From Immundisolibacter cernigliae (GTDB lineage: Bacteria > Pseudomonadota > Gammaproteobacteria > Immundisolibacterales > Immundisolibacteraceae), in contig NZ_CP014671.1 of the NCBI RefSeq assembly GCF_001697225.1, positions 2,418,001 through 2,482,000 of the forward strand: a stretch of 64,000 bases of DNA. Reading direction: 5' to 3'. Below, piece by piece: positions 8,525 through 17,170 of the stretch. A program made the position numbers and the translations under genes. The notes beneath the pieces are model-generated. The model saw only the letters and a list, made by a program, of their open reading frames with translations, did no database searches and was not told the DNA's origin. Each line of letters starts with the position of its first letter. The first letter of the stretch is position 1.

Positions 8525-9568
8525 ATGAACTCCCCACGCAAGGCCGTTGCCCTGATCTCCGGCGGGCTCGATTCCATGCTGGCCGCCAAGGTCATGCTGG
8601 AGCAGGGCATCCATGTCGAAGGCATCAATTTCTTCACCGGCTTCTGCGTGGAAGGCCACACGCACGCCATCCGCCGCCAGGACCGCGCCAAGCCCAAGCG
8701 CAACAACGCCCTGTGGGTGGCCGAGCAGCTCGGTATCCGGTTGCACATCGTGGATGTGATCGAGCCGTACAAGGAGGTGGTCATCAACCCCAAGCACGGC
8801 TACGGGCAGAACCTTAACCCGTGCCTGGACTGCAAGGGTTTCATGGTCGGCCAGGCGCGGGCCTGGATGCAGGAAAACGGCTTCGATTTCATCATCACCG
8901 GCGAGGTGATCGGCCAGCGGCCGATGTCGCAGCGCAAGCAGACCATGCCGATCATCGCCCGCGAGTCCGGAGCCTTTGACCGCTTGCTGCGCCCTTTGTG
9001 CGCAAAGTTGCTGCCCGAGACGCTGCCGGAACGCGAAGGCTGGGTGGATCGCGAGCGTCTGTACGACTTCAACGGCCGCAGCCGCAAGCCGCAGATGGCG
9101 CTGGCCGAGACCTTCGGCTTCACCGAATGGGCGCAGCCGGCTGGCGGCTGCTGTTTCCTGACCGATCCGAACTACAGCCACAAGCTGGCCGACCTGTGGC
9201 AGGCGCGCGGCAGCAAGGAATACGAACTCGACGACATCATGCTGCTCAAGGTGGGCCGGCACCTGCGCCCGCGGCCGAATTTCAAGATGATCGTGGCGCG
9301 CGAGGACGGCGAGAACAACTTCCTGACCGGCTATCGGCGCCAGTTCGCGCACCTGGAGCCGATCAGCCACGGCGGTCCGCTGACCCTGGTGGACGGTGTG
9401 CTGGACGAGGCCGACCTCGAGCTGGCGGCGCGCATCGTCGGCCGCTACAGCCAGGGTCGCGAGGCGGCGGAGGTCACCGTGCGCTACACGCCGCTGGGTG
9501 CCCAGCCGCTGGAAATTACGGTTGCGCCGCTGCCGGTGGCGCAGTTGCCGGCGCACTGGCACCTGTAG
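8525..9568 (+). CDS. PP-loop ATPase of the MnmA/ThiI-like tRNA-thiolation superfamily
   Basis: A 347-residue cytoplasmic protein. The N-terminal PP-loop SGGLDSMLAA (residues 12-21) adenylates a substrate, as in tRNA uridine thiolases. Conserved cysteines follow: NPCLDCK (Cys100, Cys103) and the paired Cys209-Cys210 in PAGGCCFLTDP. This family is often annotated as a tRNA (5-methylaminomethyl-2-thiouridylate)-methyltransferase-like protein, but it is not canonical MnmA or ThiI: it lacks a THUMP domain. The cysteine arrangement would suit a [4Fe-4S] cluster; that is inference. The frame is open 56 codons upstream, but ATG 8525 begins exactly at the fold. Its 3' end overlaps the convergent secreted-protein gene by 53 bp. 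Confidence 0.82.
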   Translation: MNSPRKAVALISGGLDSMLAAKVMLEQGIHVEGINFFTGFCVEGHTHAIRRQDRAKPKRNNALWVAEQLGIRLHIVDVIEPYKEVVINPKHGYGQNLNPCLDCKGFMVGQARAWMQENGFDFIITGEVIGQRPMSQRKQTMPIIARESGAFDRLLRPLCAKLLPETLPEREGWVDRERLYDFNGRSRKPQMALAETFGFTEWAQPAGGCCFLTDPNYSHKLADLWQARGSKEYELDDIMLLKVGRHLRPRPNFKMIVAREDGENNFLTGYRRQFAHLEPISHGGPLTLVDGVLDEADLELAARIVGRYSQGREAAEVTVRYTPLGAQPLEITVAPLPVAQLPAHWHL

Positions 9569-10172
9569 CCGCCGCGCCGCTGAGCTGCCGCAGCCGCTCG
9601 CGCGCGGCCCGCTCGCGCGCGGCGTCGGCTTGCCGTTCGATGCCGACGGCGTGGATGGAAGGTGGGCTTCGCACCACTTGCAGCCGGCCCAGATAACTCA
9701 CCTCGCCGGCCCGCACCTCGATTTCCAGCTCCGGCGTGCGTCGCGGCTGGACCCGGTACAGCTGTGGCCCTTCGCGCCAGTCGTGCGGGTTCACGATGTG
9801 ATAGCCATCGCCGGGCATCGGATACAGGAAGCGCCGCGTCAGCGTGATGCTGCTGATGCGGCCTTCGAGGGACACCAGGCGGTAGCGTCCCGGCGCCAGG
9901 TCCGGAATGACCATGAACTCGGCGCACTGGTAGCTGCTGCGGTGCATGCCAAGCCCCTTGCCGATGCCGCTGAGAACGGCGACCCCATGGTCGACCGTCA
10001 TCTCGAGCGGCGTGTAGGCGCGCAGTGCGGCGTCGACGATCACGACGCCGGTCTGCGCCGTGGGTGCGATGAGCGGCGGCACGAATCGGCCGCAGCGGCT
10101 GTCGAAGTCGTCCCCGGCCGCGCCGGCGACGCCGATCAGGCCAGCCAGCAGGCATCCGATCAGGTGTTTCAT
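9516..10172 (-). CDS. Secreted protein of unknown function
   Basis: A 218-residue protein that I do not recognise. Residues 1-22 (MKHLIGCLLAGLIGVAGAAG) form a clear Sec signal peptide. The mature part is soluble-looking and beta-rich, with two cysteines (in SRCGRF and YQCAEF) that could pair. The last 40 residues are an Arg/Ala-rich helix followed by an Ala/Pro tail. GGAGGG precedes the ATG at 10172; the frame continues upstream without such a signal. Its 3' end overlaps the convergent PP-loop gene by 53 bp, and the overlapping part is the low-complexity tail. Confidence 0.7.
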   Translation of the reverse strand: MKHLIGCLLAGLIGVAGAAGDDFDSRCGRFVPPLIAPTAQTGVVIVDAALRAYTPLEMTVDHGVAVLSGIGKGLGMHRSSYQCAEFMVIPDLAPGRYRLVSLEGRISSITLTRRFLYPMPGDGYHIVNPHDWREGPQLYRVQPRRTPELEIEVRAGEVSYLGRLQVVRSPPSIHAVGIERQADAARERAARERLRQLSGAAATGASAPATAPPAAAQP

Positions 10173-10324
10173 TGCGGTACCCTCCGGCGCGCGATGACGC
10201 GCCTGTTCGCATTTTAGGGAAAGGCTGAGGTATTCAGCGCTTGCCCAGGCTCGCGCGCTCGCCGCTGACTCGATGACGGCCAGGGATGGCCTGTTCCGGC
10301 ATCCTGACCGAGGAGGAGATGTGC

Positions 10325-10441
10325 ATGATCCTGCCGCGTGATTTGCTGCGCCGCTGCGGCGCGGCATTGGCCGACCACAGCGGGTTCATCGACATGGACC
10401 GCCGCGCCGATCCGGCAAATCTGCCCGGACCGGCCGCGTGA
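10325..10441 (+). CDS. Small ORF (38 codons) translationally coupled to the MFS transporter
   Basis: A short reading frame beginning MILPRDLLRR with a very strong GAGGAGGAG ribosome-binding site six bases before ATG 10325 (a second in-frame ATG lies at 10319, too close to that site). Its TGA stop overlaps the GTG start of the MFS gene in a GTGA arrangement, the classic coupling geometry. The peptide is Arg- and Ala-rich with no membrane segment, and I recognise no homologue. It could be a real small protein or a leader peptide that controls translation of the transporter. Confidence 0.55.
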   Translation: MILPRDLLRRCGAALADHSGFIDMDRRADPANLPGPAA

Positions 10442-11661
10442 GCGCTGTCCAGCCAGCGGCCTGGCGCAACGCCTGGACCATGCTGGCGCTGCTGATCGTG
10501 GGCCAGATTGCGATGTCATCCGGTTCATATCTGTGGGGTCCGCTGGCGCCGTTCCTGGTGGCCGAGCTGTCGGTCAGCAAGGCCCAGTTCGGCGCCGTGC
10601 AGTCTGCCTTCTACGTGGTCGGCGCGCTGATGGCGGTGCCGGCCGGCGTGCTGGCCGATCGCTTCGACGGGCGCTGGTTGCTGCTGGCCTGTCTGCTGGC
10701 GATGGCAATTCCGCTGGCGCTGCTCAGTCGCGCCGGCAGCTTGCTGACGGTAACCGTGCTGGCCGGTTTGTGCGGCCTTGGCAACGGCGCCATCAACCAG
10801 GTGGGCGCCCGCGGCGTGCTGCACTGGTTTCCGCCGCAGCGGCGCGCCACGGCCATGGGCATGCGCCAGACCGGCAACATGCTGGGCGCGGCGCTGGCCG
10901 CGGCGGCGCTGCCGGGTCTGGCGTCATGGCTGGGCTGGCGCATGGCGGTACTGCTGGTGGCCGCCGGCGCAGGTCTCGCGGCGGTGCTCAGCGGCCTGTT
11001 GTATCGCGAGCGGCCGGTAGATCTGGCCGCCGGGCCGGGGGCCGCCAGACCCGGTCTGAAGGCCGTGGCCGGGCAGCTTTTTTCGAACCGGCCATTCGTG
11101 CGCCTGCTGCTGCTGGCGCCGTTCATCGCCTACGCGCAGATCGCGATGACCACATTTTTTGTCCTGTTCCTGACCGATCGCCAGGGCATTGCAGCCGCAG
11201 CCGCCGGCAGCTTGCTCAGCGGCGCCCTGCTCGCCGCGGCGCTGGGCCGGGTCGCCTGGGGCGTGATCGCGGACCGTTTCTTCACCCACGCCCGTGCTCG
11301 TTGCCTGGCGCTGGTAATGGCTCTCACCGCAGTCGCGGCGACCGCGCTTGCGCTGTTGCCGGCCAATGGCCCGCTGATCGTGCCGGCGGTGGTCGGCCTG
11401 CTGTACGGCTTTTGCGCCATGGGCTGGCAGGGCCTGCTGATGATCGTGATCGCCGAGTCGGTCGGCATCGCCGTGGCCGGAACCGCGGTCGGTCTGCTGA
11501 TCAACGTCGCCTGGGGCGGCTTCGTGCTGGGGCCGGTGGTGTTCGGCGCGCTGGCCGACGGTCCCGGTTTCGCTACGGCGTGGGCTTCCGTTGCCGGTGT
11601 GTCGGGGCTGTGCGCCTGCGCGCTGTGGCTGCCGGCGTCGGGCAGTCGAACGCTTGCCTGA
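10438..11661 (+). CDS. Major facilitator superfamily (MFS) transporter
   Basis: A 407-residue inner-membrane secondary transporter with about 12 hydrophobic segments. The A-like loop between segments 2 and 3 reads GVLADRFDGRWLL, and the equivalent loop of the second half reads GRVAWGVIADRFFTHAR. The MGMRQTGNMLGAAL segment resembles the NNP/organic-acid MFS subfamilies, but the substrate is unknown. The GTG start at 10438 overlaps the stop of the 38-codon ORF, which supplies the ribosome-binding context. It is convergent with the nitroreductase gene, 25 bp away. Confidence 0.88.
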   Translation: MSAVQPAAWRNAWTMLALLIVGQIAMSSGSYLWGPLAPFLVAELSVSKAQFGAVQSAFYVVGALMAVPAGVLADRFDGRWLLLACLLAMAIPLALLSRAGSLLTVTVLAGLCGLGNGAINQVGARGVLHWFPPQRRATAMGMRQTGNMLGAALAAAALPGLASWLGWRMAVLLVAAGAGLAAVLSGLLYRERPVDLAAGPGAARPGLKAVAGQLFSNRPFVRLLLLAPFIAYAQIAMTTFFVLFLTDRQGIAAAAAGSLLSGALLAAALGRVAWGVIADRFFTHARARCLALVMALTAVAATALALLPANGPLIVPAVVGLLYGFCAMGWQGLLMIVIAESVGIAVAGTAVGLLINVAWGGFVLGPVVFGALADGPGFATAWASVAGVSGLCACALWLPASGSRTLA

Positions 11662-11686
11662 GTCGACTGCGGCCGGTCGGCGGGCG

Positions 11687-12208
11687 CTACAGCCGCGTCA
11701 CCACCTCGTCCAGCCGGCGCCGTGGCGTGGGTGCAGGCAGCTCGGCCGGGTAGCCGACGCTGATGATGGCCACCGGGTCCAGGTGCTGCGCCAGTTCCAG
11801 TTGGGCGCACACCTGCTCGCGGTCGAAGCGGCCGACCCAGGCCGAGGCCAGGCCCGCGGCGACGGCAGCCAGCTGCGCGAAGGCGGCCGCGATGGTGGCG
11901 TCCTGGGTGGCGAACAGCTCGCAGCCGCGGGCGCCAAAACGCTCGCGCGGGCGTTCCCGATCGGCGCAGAACACCAGCGCCAGTGGCGCTTCGGCGAGGA
12001 AGGTCTGATCCGGGGCGGCTTCCTGCAGCCGCGCGCGGCTGGCCGACGAGGTCAGCACGTAGACGTGGTAGGACTGCAAGTCGCCGGCCGACGGGGCGGT
12101 CGATACCGCCTCCAGGATGGCGTGCAGTTTTTCCGCTTCCACCGGCATGTCCGGCTGGTAGCGACGCACCGAGTGGCGGTGGCGTACGGTCTGGAAGAAG
12201 TCCCACAT
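11687..12208 (-). CDS. Nitroreductase-family FMN oxidoreductase
   Basis: A 173-residue flavoprotein. The N-terminal RHRHSVRRYQPDMPV is the FMN-phosphate-binding signature (RxSxRxY type). The central segment FATQDATIAAAFAQLAAVAAGLASAWVGRFD and the C-terminal PVAIISVGYPAE complete the small nitroreductase fold. It is shorter than NfsB (about 217 residues) but normal for minimal members. The start at MWDFFQTV (12208) was chosen because the longer upstream frame runs through bamD. It lies 32 bp downstream of bamD on the same strand and could be co-transcribed. The physiological substrate is unknown. Confidence 0.87.
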   Translation of the reverse strand: MWDFFQTVRHRHSVRRYQPDMPVEAEKLHAILEAVSTAPSAGDLQSYHVYVLTSSASRARLQEAAPDQTFLAEAPLALVFCADRERPRERFGARGCELFATQDATIAAAFAQLAAVAAGLASAWVGRFDREQVCAQLELAQHLDPVAIISVGYPAELPAPTPRRRLDEVVTRL

Positions 12209-12240
12209 GGCGGCACGCTCCTCGCCGCGCCGGGCGGCGT

Positions 12241-13044
12241 TTACTGCACGGTGGCCAGTTTGCCGGCCCGCTCGGTGGCCGGATGGCTCGGGTAGTTCAG
12301 GTTCAGCACGCGCAGGGCGTCGCTGGCCTGCGCTTCCAGCCCAAGGATACGGTACGCGGTGACCATCAGTTCCAGCGCTTCGGGCGTGAACGCGCTGCGC
12401 GGGTAGGTTTCGACAACGTGGCGGGCGCGGGCGGCCACCGCCAGGTAGGCACCGCGCTTCATGTAGTAACGGGCCACCAGGATGTCCTGTTCGGCCATCT
12501 GGTTGCGCAGATAGACCATGCGCTGGCGGGCGTCCGGGGCGTAGCGGCTGTCCGGGAAGCTGCGCAGCAGCTGGCCGAAGTTGTCGAAGGCCTGGCGGGC
12601 GTTGTTCATGTCGCGCGCGGCGAGGTTCTGCGGCAGCCACTTTTCCAGGATCGACACTTCGCGCCTGAAGTGCACCAGGCCTTTCAGGTAGTAGGCGTAC
12701 TCGACATTCGGGTGCAGCGGATACAGGCGCACGAAGCGGTCGGCGGCCTCGATGGCCAGTTCCGCGTCGCCGTTCTTGTAGTAGGCGTAGGCGACGTCGA
12801 TCAGGGACTGCTGCGAGTAGACGCCATAGGGGTAGCGCGCTTCGAGCTTCTCGTACAGGTCGATGGCTTCCTGGTAGCCGCCGTCGAGCGTGGCCTTGCG
12901 GGCTTCCTGGTAGAGCTTTTCCACCGACCAGCCTTCGGTGCGATCTTCGGTTTTCTTGGTGCCCGGCTCGCCGCCGCAGGCAGCCAGCAGTGCAATCAGG
13001 GCCAGGCAGCACAGACGCAGGCCGACACGGGGCGACAGGGGCAC
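12241..13044 (-). CDS. bamD: Outer-membrane assembly lipoprotein BamD
   Basis: The essential lipoprotein of the BAM complex that inserts beta-barrel proteins into the outer membrane. It has 267 residues from the GTG at 13044, with a signal peptide ending at lipobox LAAC (Cys23). TPR-like repeats follow, with typical BamD segments: LYQEARKATLDGGYQEAIDLYEKL, YPYGVYSQQSLIDVAYAYYK, FVRLYPLHPNVEYAYYLKGL and FPDSRYAPDARQRMVYLRN. An upstream in-frame start at 13140 would overlap rluD; GTG 13044 gives the usual length and a proper lipoprotein signal. It is divergent from rluD, as in many gammaproteobacteria. Confidence 0.95.
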   Translation of the reverse strand: MPLSPRVGLRLCCLALIALLAACGGEPGTKKTEDRTEGWSVEKLYQEARKATLDGGYQEAIDLYEKLEARYPYGVYSQQSLIDVAYAYYKNGDAELAIEAADRFVRLYPLHPNVEYAYYLKGLVHFRREVSILEKWLPQNLAARDMNNARQAFDNFGQLLRSFPDSRYAPDARQRMVYLRNQMAEQDILVARYYMKRGAYLAVAARARHVVETYPRSAFTPEALELMVTAYRILGLEAQASDALRVLNLNYPSHPATERAGKLATVQ

Positions 13045-13080
13045 GGGCGATTCTCGGCAGGGCAGGGCCGCGGCGCGCCT

Positions 13081-13086
13081 TAGAAT
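13081..13086 (+). promoter_or_regulatory. Possible -10 element (TAGAAT) for rluD
   Basis: TAGAAT lies 27 bp upstream of the rluD ATG in the short bamD/rluD divergent region. No convincing -35 hexamer is seen at the right distance, so this is tentative. Confidence 0.35.
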
Positions 13087-13112
13087 GGCGCGCAATGCGG
13101 CAAGGGACACAC

Positions 13113-14069
13113 ATGGAAGCGCGCGAACTATATCAAACACCCCCCGAGCTGGCCGGTCAGCGGCTGGACCAGGTGCTGGCCCTGCTGTTGCCGGAATACT
13201 CGCGCAGCCGTCTGCAGGAGTGGATCCGCGCAGGCCGGGTGGCGGTGGACGGCGCGCAGCTGGCGGCCAGCGGCCGTCTGCGCGGGGGCGAGCAGATCTG
13301 CGTGCAGGTGCCGCGGCAGAACGCCGATGCAGTGCCGGCGGCCGAGGCCATTGCGCTCGACATCGTGCACGAGGACGCCGACCTGCTGGTGGTGAACAAG
13401 CCGGCGGGTCTGGTGGTGCATCCGGGCGCCGGCAATCCGGTCGGCACGCTGATGAACGCGCTGCTGCACTACGATCCGGGCCTGGCCGATGTGCCGCGGG
13501 CCGGCATTGTGCATCGTCTGGACAAGGACACCACCGGCCTGCTGCTGGTGGCTCGCACGCTGCCGGCGCACAAGCGTCTGGTGGATCAACTCGCCGCCCG
13601 TGAGGTACACCGCGAATACCTGGCGCTGGTGCAGGGCCAGATCATCGCCGGCGGCACCGTGGACGCGCCGATCGGCCGGCACCGCACGGATCGCACGCGC
13701 ATGGCGGTCAGCCAGGGCGGCCGCGAGGCGGTGACGCACTATCGCGTGGCGCAGCGTTTTCGCCAGCACACGCTGCTGCGGGTCATGCTGGAGACCGGCC
13801 GCACGCACCAGATTCGCGTGCACCTGGCGAGCATCGGTCATGCGGTGGTGGGGGACCCGACCTACAGTCGCCTGCGCTTGCCGCCTGGCGCCAGTGCCGA
13901 GTGCGTGGCCGCGCTGGGCGGATTCCACCGGCAGGCGCTGCACGCGGCGCGCCTGGAGCTGGCCCATCCGATCAGCGATGAGCCGCTGGAATTCGCGGCC
14001 CCGCTACCGGCCGACATGGCGGATTTGCTGGACGTGCTGGCGCGGGATACGGAGCAGGCCGGTGCCTGA
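13113..14069 (+). CDS. rluD: 23S rRNA pseudouridine(1911/1915/1917) synthase RluD
   Basis: Makes the three pseudouridines in helix 69 of 23S rRNA. It has 318 residues: an N-terminal S4-like RNA-binding domain (about 16-80, LDQVLALLLPEYSRSRLQEWIRAG), then the RsuA/RluD catalytic domain with GIVHRLDKDTTG, catalytic Asp137, and the C-terminal RTHQIRVHLASIGHAVVGDPTY motif. The ATG at 13113 is followed at once by the conserved N-terminus. It is divergent from bamD, and its stop overlaps the pgeF start by 8 bp, the usual rluD-pgeF pairing. Confidence 0.95.
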   Translation: MEARELYQTPPELAGQRLDQVLALLLPEYSRSRLQEWIRAGRVAVDGAQLAASGRLRGGEQICVQVPRQNADAVPAAEAIALDIVHEDADLLVVNKPAGLVVHPGAGNPVGTLMNALLHYDPGLADVPRAGIVHRLDKDTTGLLLVARTLPAHKRLVDQLAAREVHREYLALVQGQIIAGGTVDAPIGRHRTDRTRMAVSQGGREAVTHYRVAQRFRQHTLLRVMLETGRTHQIRVHLASIGHAVVGDPTYSRLRLPPGASAECVAALGGFHRQALHAARLELAHPISDEPLEFAAPLPADMADLLDVLARDTEQAGA

Positions 14070-14799
14070 GCTCGGGGTGTTCGCGCCCGACTGGCCCTTG
14101 CCGCCCGGCGTGCGCGCGGCGAGCACGACGCGCCTGGGCGGTGTCAGCCTCGGCGCTTACGGGGGCTTCAATCTGGGCGATCACGTCGGCGACGATCCGC
14201 GCGCCGTGGCCGCCAATCGCGCCGCCCTGATGCAGGCGCTCGGGTTGCCGGCGCCGCCGCTGTGGCTGTCGCAGGTGCACGGCGTCGCAGTTGCGGACGC
14301 CGACGATCCGCCGGGCATCGCGGCCGACGCCCGCTACGCGGATCGCCCGGGCGTGGTGTGCGCGGTGCTCACCGCCGACTGTCTGCCGCTGCTGCTGTGC
14401 AGCGACGATGGCCGTGAGGTCGCCGCCGTGCACTGTGGCTGGCGCGGTCTGGCGGCCGGCATCGTCGGCCGCGTCGTGGCGCGTTTTGCGGCGGCACCGG
14501 GCGCCGTCGGCGCCTGGCTGGGCCCGGCCATCGGTCCCGCCGCCTTCGAGGTCGGCACCGAGGTGCGGGAGCTTTTCGTGCGGCGCGATCCGGGCGCGGC
14601 GAGCTGTTTTAGCGCGGGCGCGGTCGGGCGCTGGCTGGCGGACCTGTATGGTCTGGCGCGGCGCGATCTGGCCGCTGCCGGCGTGCAGCGCGTCCACGGC
14701 GGCGACATGTGCACGGTGGCCGACCGCGAGCGGTTCTATTCCTACCGCCGCGACGGCGTCACCGGACGCATGGCCAGCCTGGTCTGGCGCGCGGCCTGA
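14062..14799 (+). CDS. pgeF: Multicopper-oxidase-like laccase domain protein (YfiH/PgeF, peptidoglycan editing factor)
   Basis: A 245-residue cytoplasmic enzyme of the DUF152/YfiH family. In E. coli the homologue hydrolyses misincorporated L-Ser from UDP-MurNAc precursors; others are purine nucleoside phosphorylase/laccase-like. The metal triad is visible: His73 in LSQVHG, Cys107 in LTADCLPLLL and His124 in VHCGWRG. The GTG at 14062 overlaps the end of rluD by 8 bp, giving translational coupling; the open frame further upstream runs inside rluD and is not used. Confidence 0.93.
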   Translation: MPELGVFAPDWPLPPGVRAASTTRLGGVSLGAYGGFNLGDHVGDDPRAVAANRAALMQALGLPAPPLWLSQVHGVAVADADDPPGIAADARYADRPGVVCAVLTADCLPLLLCSDDGREVAAVHCGWRGLAAGIVGRVVARFAAAPGAVGAWLGPAIGPAAFEVGTEVRELFVRRDPGAASCFSAGAVGRWLADLYGLARRDLAAAGVQRVHGGDMCTVADRERFYSYRRDGVTGRMASLVWRAA

Positions 14800-14816
14800 G
14801 CGGTTAGGCTGTACCC

Positions 14817-16952
14817 ATGAAGTGGATGCGTCGCCTGTTGTTCGCCGTCGCGCTGCTGGTGGCCGTGCTGGTCGCCGCCGGGCTGTTGCTGCCGCGCCTG
14901 GTGGACAGCGAAACCCTGCGCAGCATGCTGGTCATCGCGGCTCGCACGCACACCGGCCGCGAGCTTACGGTGGACGGTGAGGTGCGCTTCGCGCTGCTGC
15001 CGCGCCCGGCTGTGGTCCTGCCGCGCCTGCGGCTTGCCAATGCCGAAGGCTTTGGCGAGGAACCGTTTGCCAGCCTGGAAGAGGCCCGCGCCAACCTGCG
15101 TCTGTGGCCGCTGCTGCGGGGGCGCTTGCAGGTGGCCAGCGTCCACATCGACCGCCCGCAACTGCGCCTGATGGTGGACGCCCGCGGCCGCAGCAACTGG
15201 GCCGACCTGTTGCCGCAGCCGCAGCCGCAGCCCGCGCCGCCAGCCCGCGGTCCGTCAACCTCCGGCAGTGTCATGTCAGGTCTTGCCGGGCGGGTCGGCA
15301 TCGGCCAGCTGACGCTGCGCGAGGCCGATATCCTGTGGACCGATCAGGCGAGCGGGCGCTGGGCGCGGCTGCACGATCTGGACATTGCGCTGGGTGCGCT
15401 TGACCCGGGCGGCCCGTTGCCGCTGAGCGCCAGCGGCGTGATCGATACCGGCGACCCCCAGCGCAGCGCGCAGCTGGAACTGGCCGCCACGGCGCAGCGC
15501 GCCGCGAATGGCAGCTGGCGCGCTGAGGATCTGCGGCTGGAAGCCGTCCTCGGCGGTGCCCCGCTGCGCGAGGCGCTGACGCTGCGCCTGACTGCGGATG
15601 CCGGCTTCGATCCGGCGCAGACCCGTCTGCGGCTGCGCCGCCTGATGCTCGAAGGCGATCCGGTGCAGCTGCGCGGCGAACTGACGCTGGCGCGAGGCGA
15701 CGATGCGGTACCGGTACTGGGCGCGCAACTGCACGTGGAGCGGCTCAACGCACGGGCGCTGGCGACGCTGTTGGGACAGACCGTGACGACGGCCGATCCG
15801 CAAGCCCTGACGCGCATCGAGGGCGACCTCGACATCGGCGCCAACGCGAGCGAAATCAACCTGGCGCGCGTCGATCTGGCGGTCGACGGCAGCCACTGGC
15901 GCGGCACGGCGCGTGTGAGCGATTTTTCCGATCCGGCCCTGCGTTTCGCTCTGGAGGTCGATCGGCTCGATCTGGATCGCTACCTGCCCGGCGAGCCGGC
16001 ACCGGCGCAGCACGCGCAGGCAGCCGGCACTGAACCCACGCCCGCGGCGCCGGCCGGCTCGCCGGCCGAAGCGCTGCGCCGCCTGTCGCGGCTGGACCTG
16101 GACGGTACGCTCAATGTGGCGGCCCTGACCGTGCGCGGGCTGAGCTTCGAGCGCGTCGCGCTGCGGGCTCGTTCAGGCGACGGACAGATGACGCTGCAAC
16201 CGGTAAGCGCCAGCCTGTACGGCGGCAGTGCCGAGGCCAGTGCGCAGGTCGACGTGCGGCGCAGCGAGCCCGCGCTTCGCCTGAAACTGGCTGCCACCGA
16301 CGTTGCGGCCGGTCCGCTGCTGGCGGCCCTGACCGGGAAGGACGCCTTGCAGGGACGCATTGCGCTGGGTGGCGAACTGACGGGCGCGGCCGCCACCGGC
16401 GATGCCCTGCTGCGCAGTCTGAACGGCACCGCGCGCCTGAGCAGCAGCGATGGCGTGCTCAAGGGCATCAACGCCGACCGCAGTATCTGCAAGGCGCGCG
16501 CGGTGATGGCCCGGACGCGCGACAAGGACGCCGAGGAATGTGATCCGAGTCCTGATACGCGGTTCTCGGCGCTGCGCATGAGCGGCCCGATCGCCGCCGG
16601 CGTATGGCGCAGCGACGATCTCATGCTCGAGCAGGTACGTTTTCGGCCCGGCCGCTTCTATCGCATCACCGGCGCCGGCACGCTCGATCTGGCCAGCAGC
16701 GAGATCGACTATCGGCTCAAGGCGTCGTCGGTACGTCGCGGCGCTGATCGCGCGGCCCAGGAGGATGCCCACGAGGCGCCGGTGCCGCTGCGGGTGCGCG
16801 GCCGACCCGGCGCCTTCAAGGTGCAGCCGGAATTGAAGGACGCCCTGCGCGACGAGGCCGTGCGGCGCCTGCAGGAGAAGCTTGGGCCGAAGTCAGACGG
16901 GGCGCGCGAGTCGTCGGGCAAGACCATGCTGCGCGGCCTGTTCGGGCGTTGA
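14817..16952 (+). CDS. AsmA-family protein (envelope lipid-homeostasis type)
   Basis: A 711-residue membrane-anchored periplasmic protein. Residues 6-28 form one N-terminal membrane segment, followed by the AsmA N-terminal domain (LRSMLVIAARTHTGRELTVDGEVRFALLPRPAVVLPRLRLANA). A long beta-rich periplasmic body carries an Ala/Pro-rich linker near residues 395-420, and the C-terminal AsmA_2-like region has LNGTARLSSSDGVLKGINADRSICKA near residues 540-560. Family members act in phospholipid transport to or remodelling of the outer membrane. It starts 17 bp after pgeF on the same strand and probably belongs to the same transcript. Confidence 0.88.
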   Translation: MKWMRRLLFAVALLVAVLVAAGLLLPRLVDSETLRSMLVIAARTHTGRELTVDGEVRFALLPRPAVVLPRLRLANAEGFGEEPFASLEEARANLRLWPLLRGRLQVASVHIDRPQLRLMVDARGRSNWADLLPQPQPQPAPPARGPSTSGSVMSGLAGRVGIGQLTLREADILWTDQASGRWARLHDLDIALGALDPGGPLPLSASGVIDTGDPQRSAQLELAATAQRAANGSWRAEDLRLEAVLGGAPLREALTLRLTADAGFDPAQTRLRLRRLMLEGDPVQLRGELTLARGDDAVPVLGAQLHVERLNARALATLLGQTVTTADPQALTRIEGDLDIGANASEINLARVDLAVDGSHWRGTARVSDFSDPALRFALEVDRLDLDRYLPGEPAPAQHAQAAGTEPTPAAPAGSPAEALRRLSRLDLDGTLNVAALTVRGLSFERVALRARSGDGQMTLQPVSASLYGGSAEASAQVDVRRSEPALRLKLAATDVAAGPLLAALTGKDALQGRIALGGELTGAAATGDALLRSLNGTARLSSSDGVLKGINADRSICKARAVMARTRDKDAEECDPSPDTRFSALRMSGPIAAGVWRSDDLMLEQVRFRPGRFYRITGAGTLDLASSEIDYRLKASSVRRGADRAAQEDAHEAPVPLRVRGRPGAFKVQPELKDALRDEAVRRLQEKLGPKSDGARESSGKTMLRGLFGR

Positions 16953-17002
16953 TCCCGGGCGCGGCTTGCTCCTGTTACGGGTGGGCGGTATGCGTCCGCT
17001 GC

Positions 17003-17032
17003 TTGCCGTTACGGAAAGCCGGTGGCTAGAAT
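17003..17032 (+). promoter_or_regulatory. Sigma70-type promoter of tRNA-Gly(CCC)
   Basis: TTGCCG (17003-17008), an 18-bp spacer, then TAGAAT (17027-17032), with a GC-rich discriminator (GCCGGTCCCC) directly before the tRNA. GC-rich discriminators are typical of stringently controlled stable-RNA promoters. Confidence 0.65.
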
Positions 17033-17042
17033 GCCGGTCCCC

Positions 17043-17116
17043 GCGGGTGTAGTTCAATGGTAGAACGGGAGCTTCCCAAGCTCTCAGCGAGGGTTCGATT
17101 CCCTTCACCCGCTCCA
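17043..17116 (+). tRNA. tRNA-Gly(CCC)
   Basis: A 74-nt cloverleaf with encoded CCA. Acceptor stem GCGGGTG pairs with CACCCGC; the anticodon loop TTCCCAA gives anticodon CCC, as in E. coli glyU. First of the tRNA group before tufB. Confidence 0.95.
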
Positions 17117-17170
17117 GATTCCCCGGTGGCGAGCAGTTTTGTGACCCGCGCGAGCGCCGACGGCCTTGAG

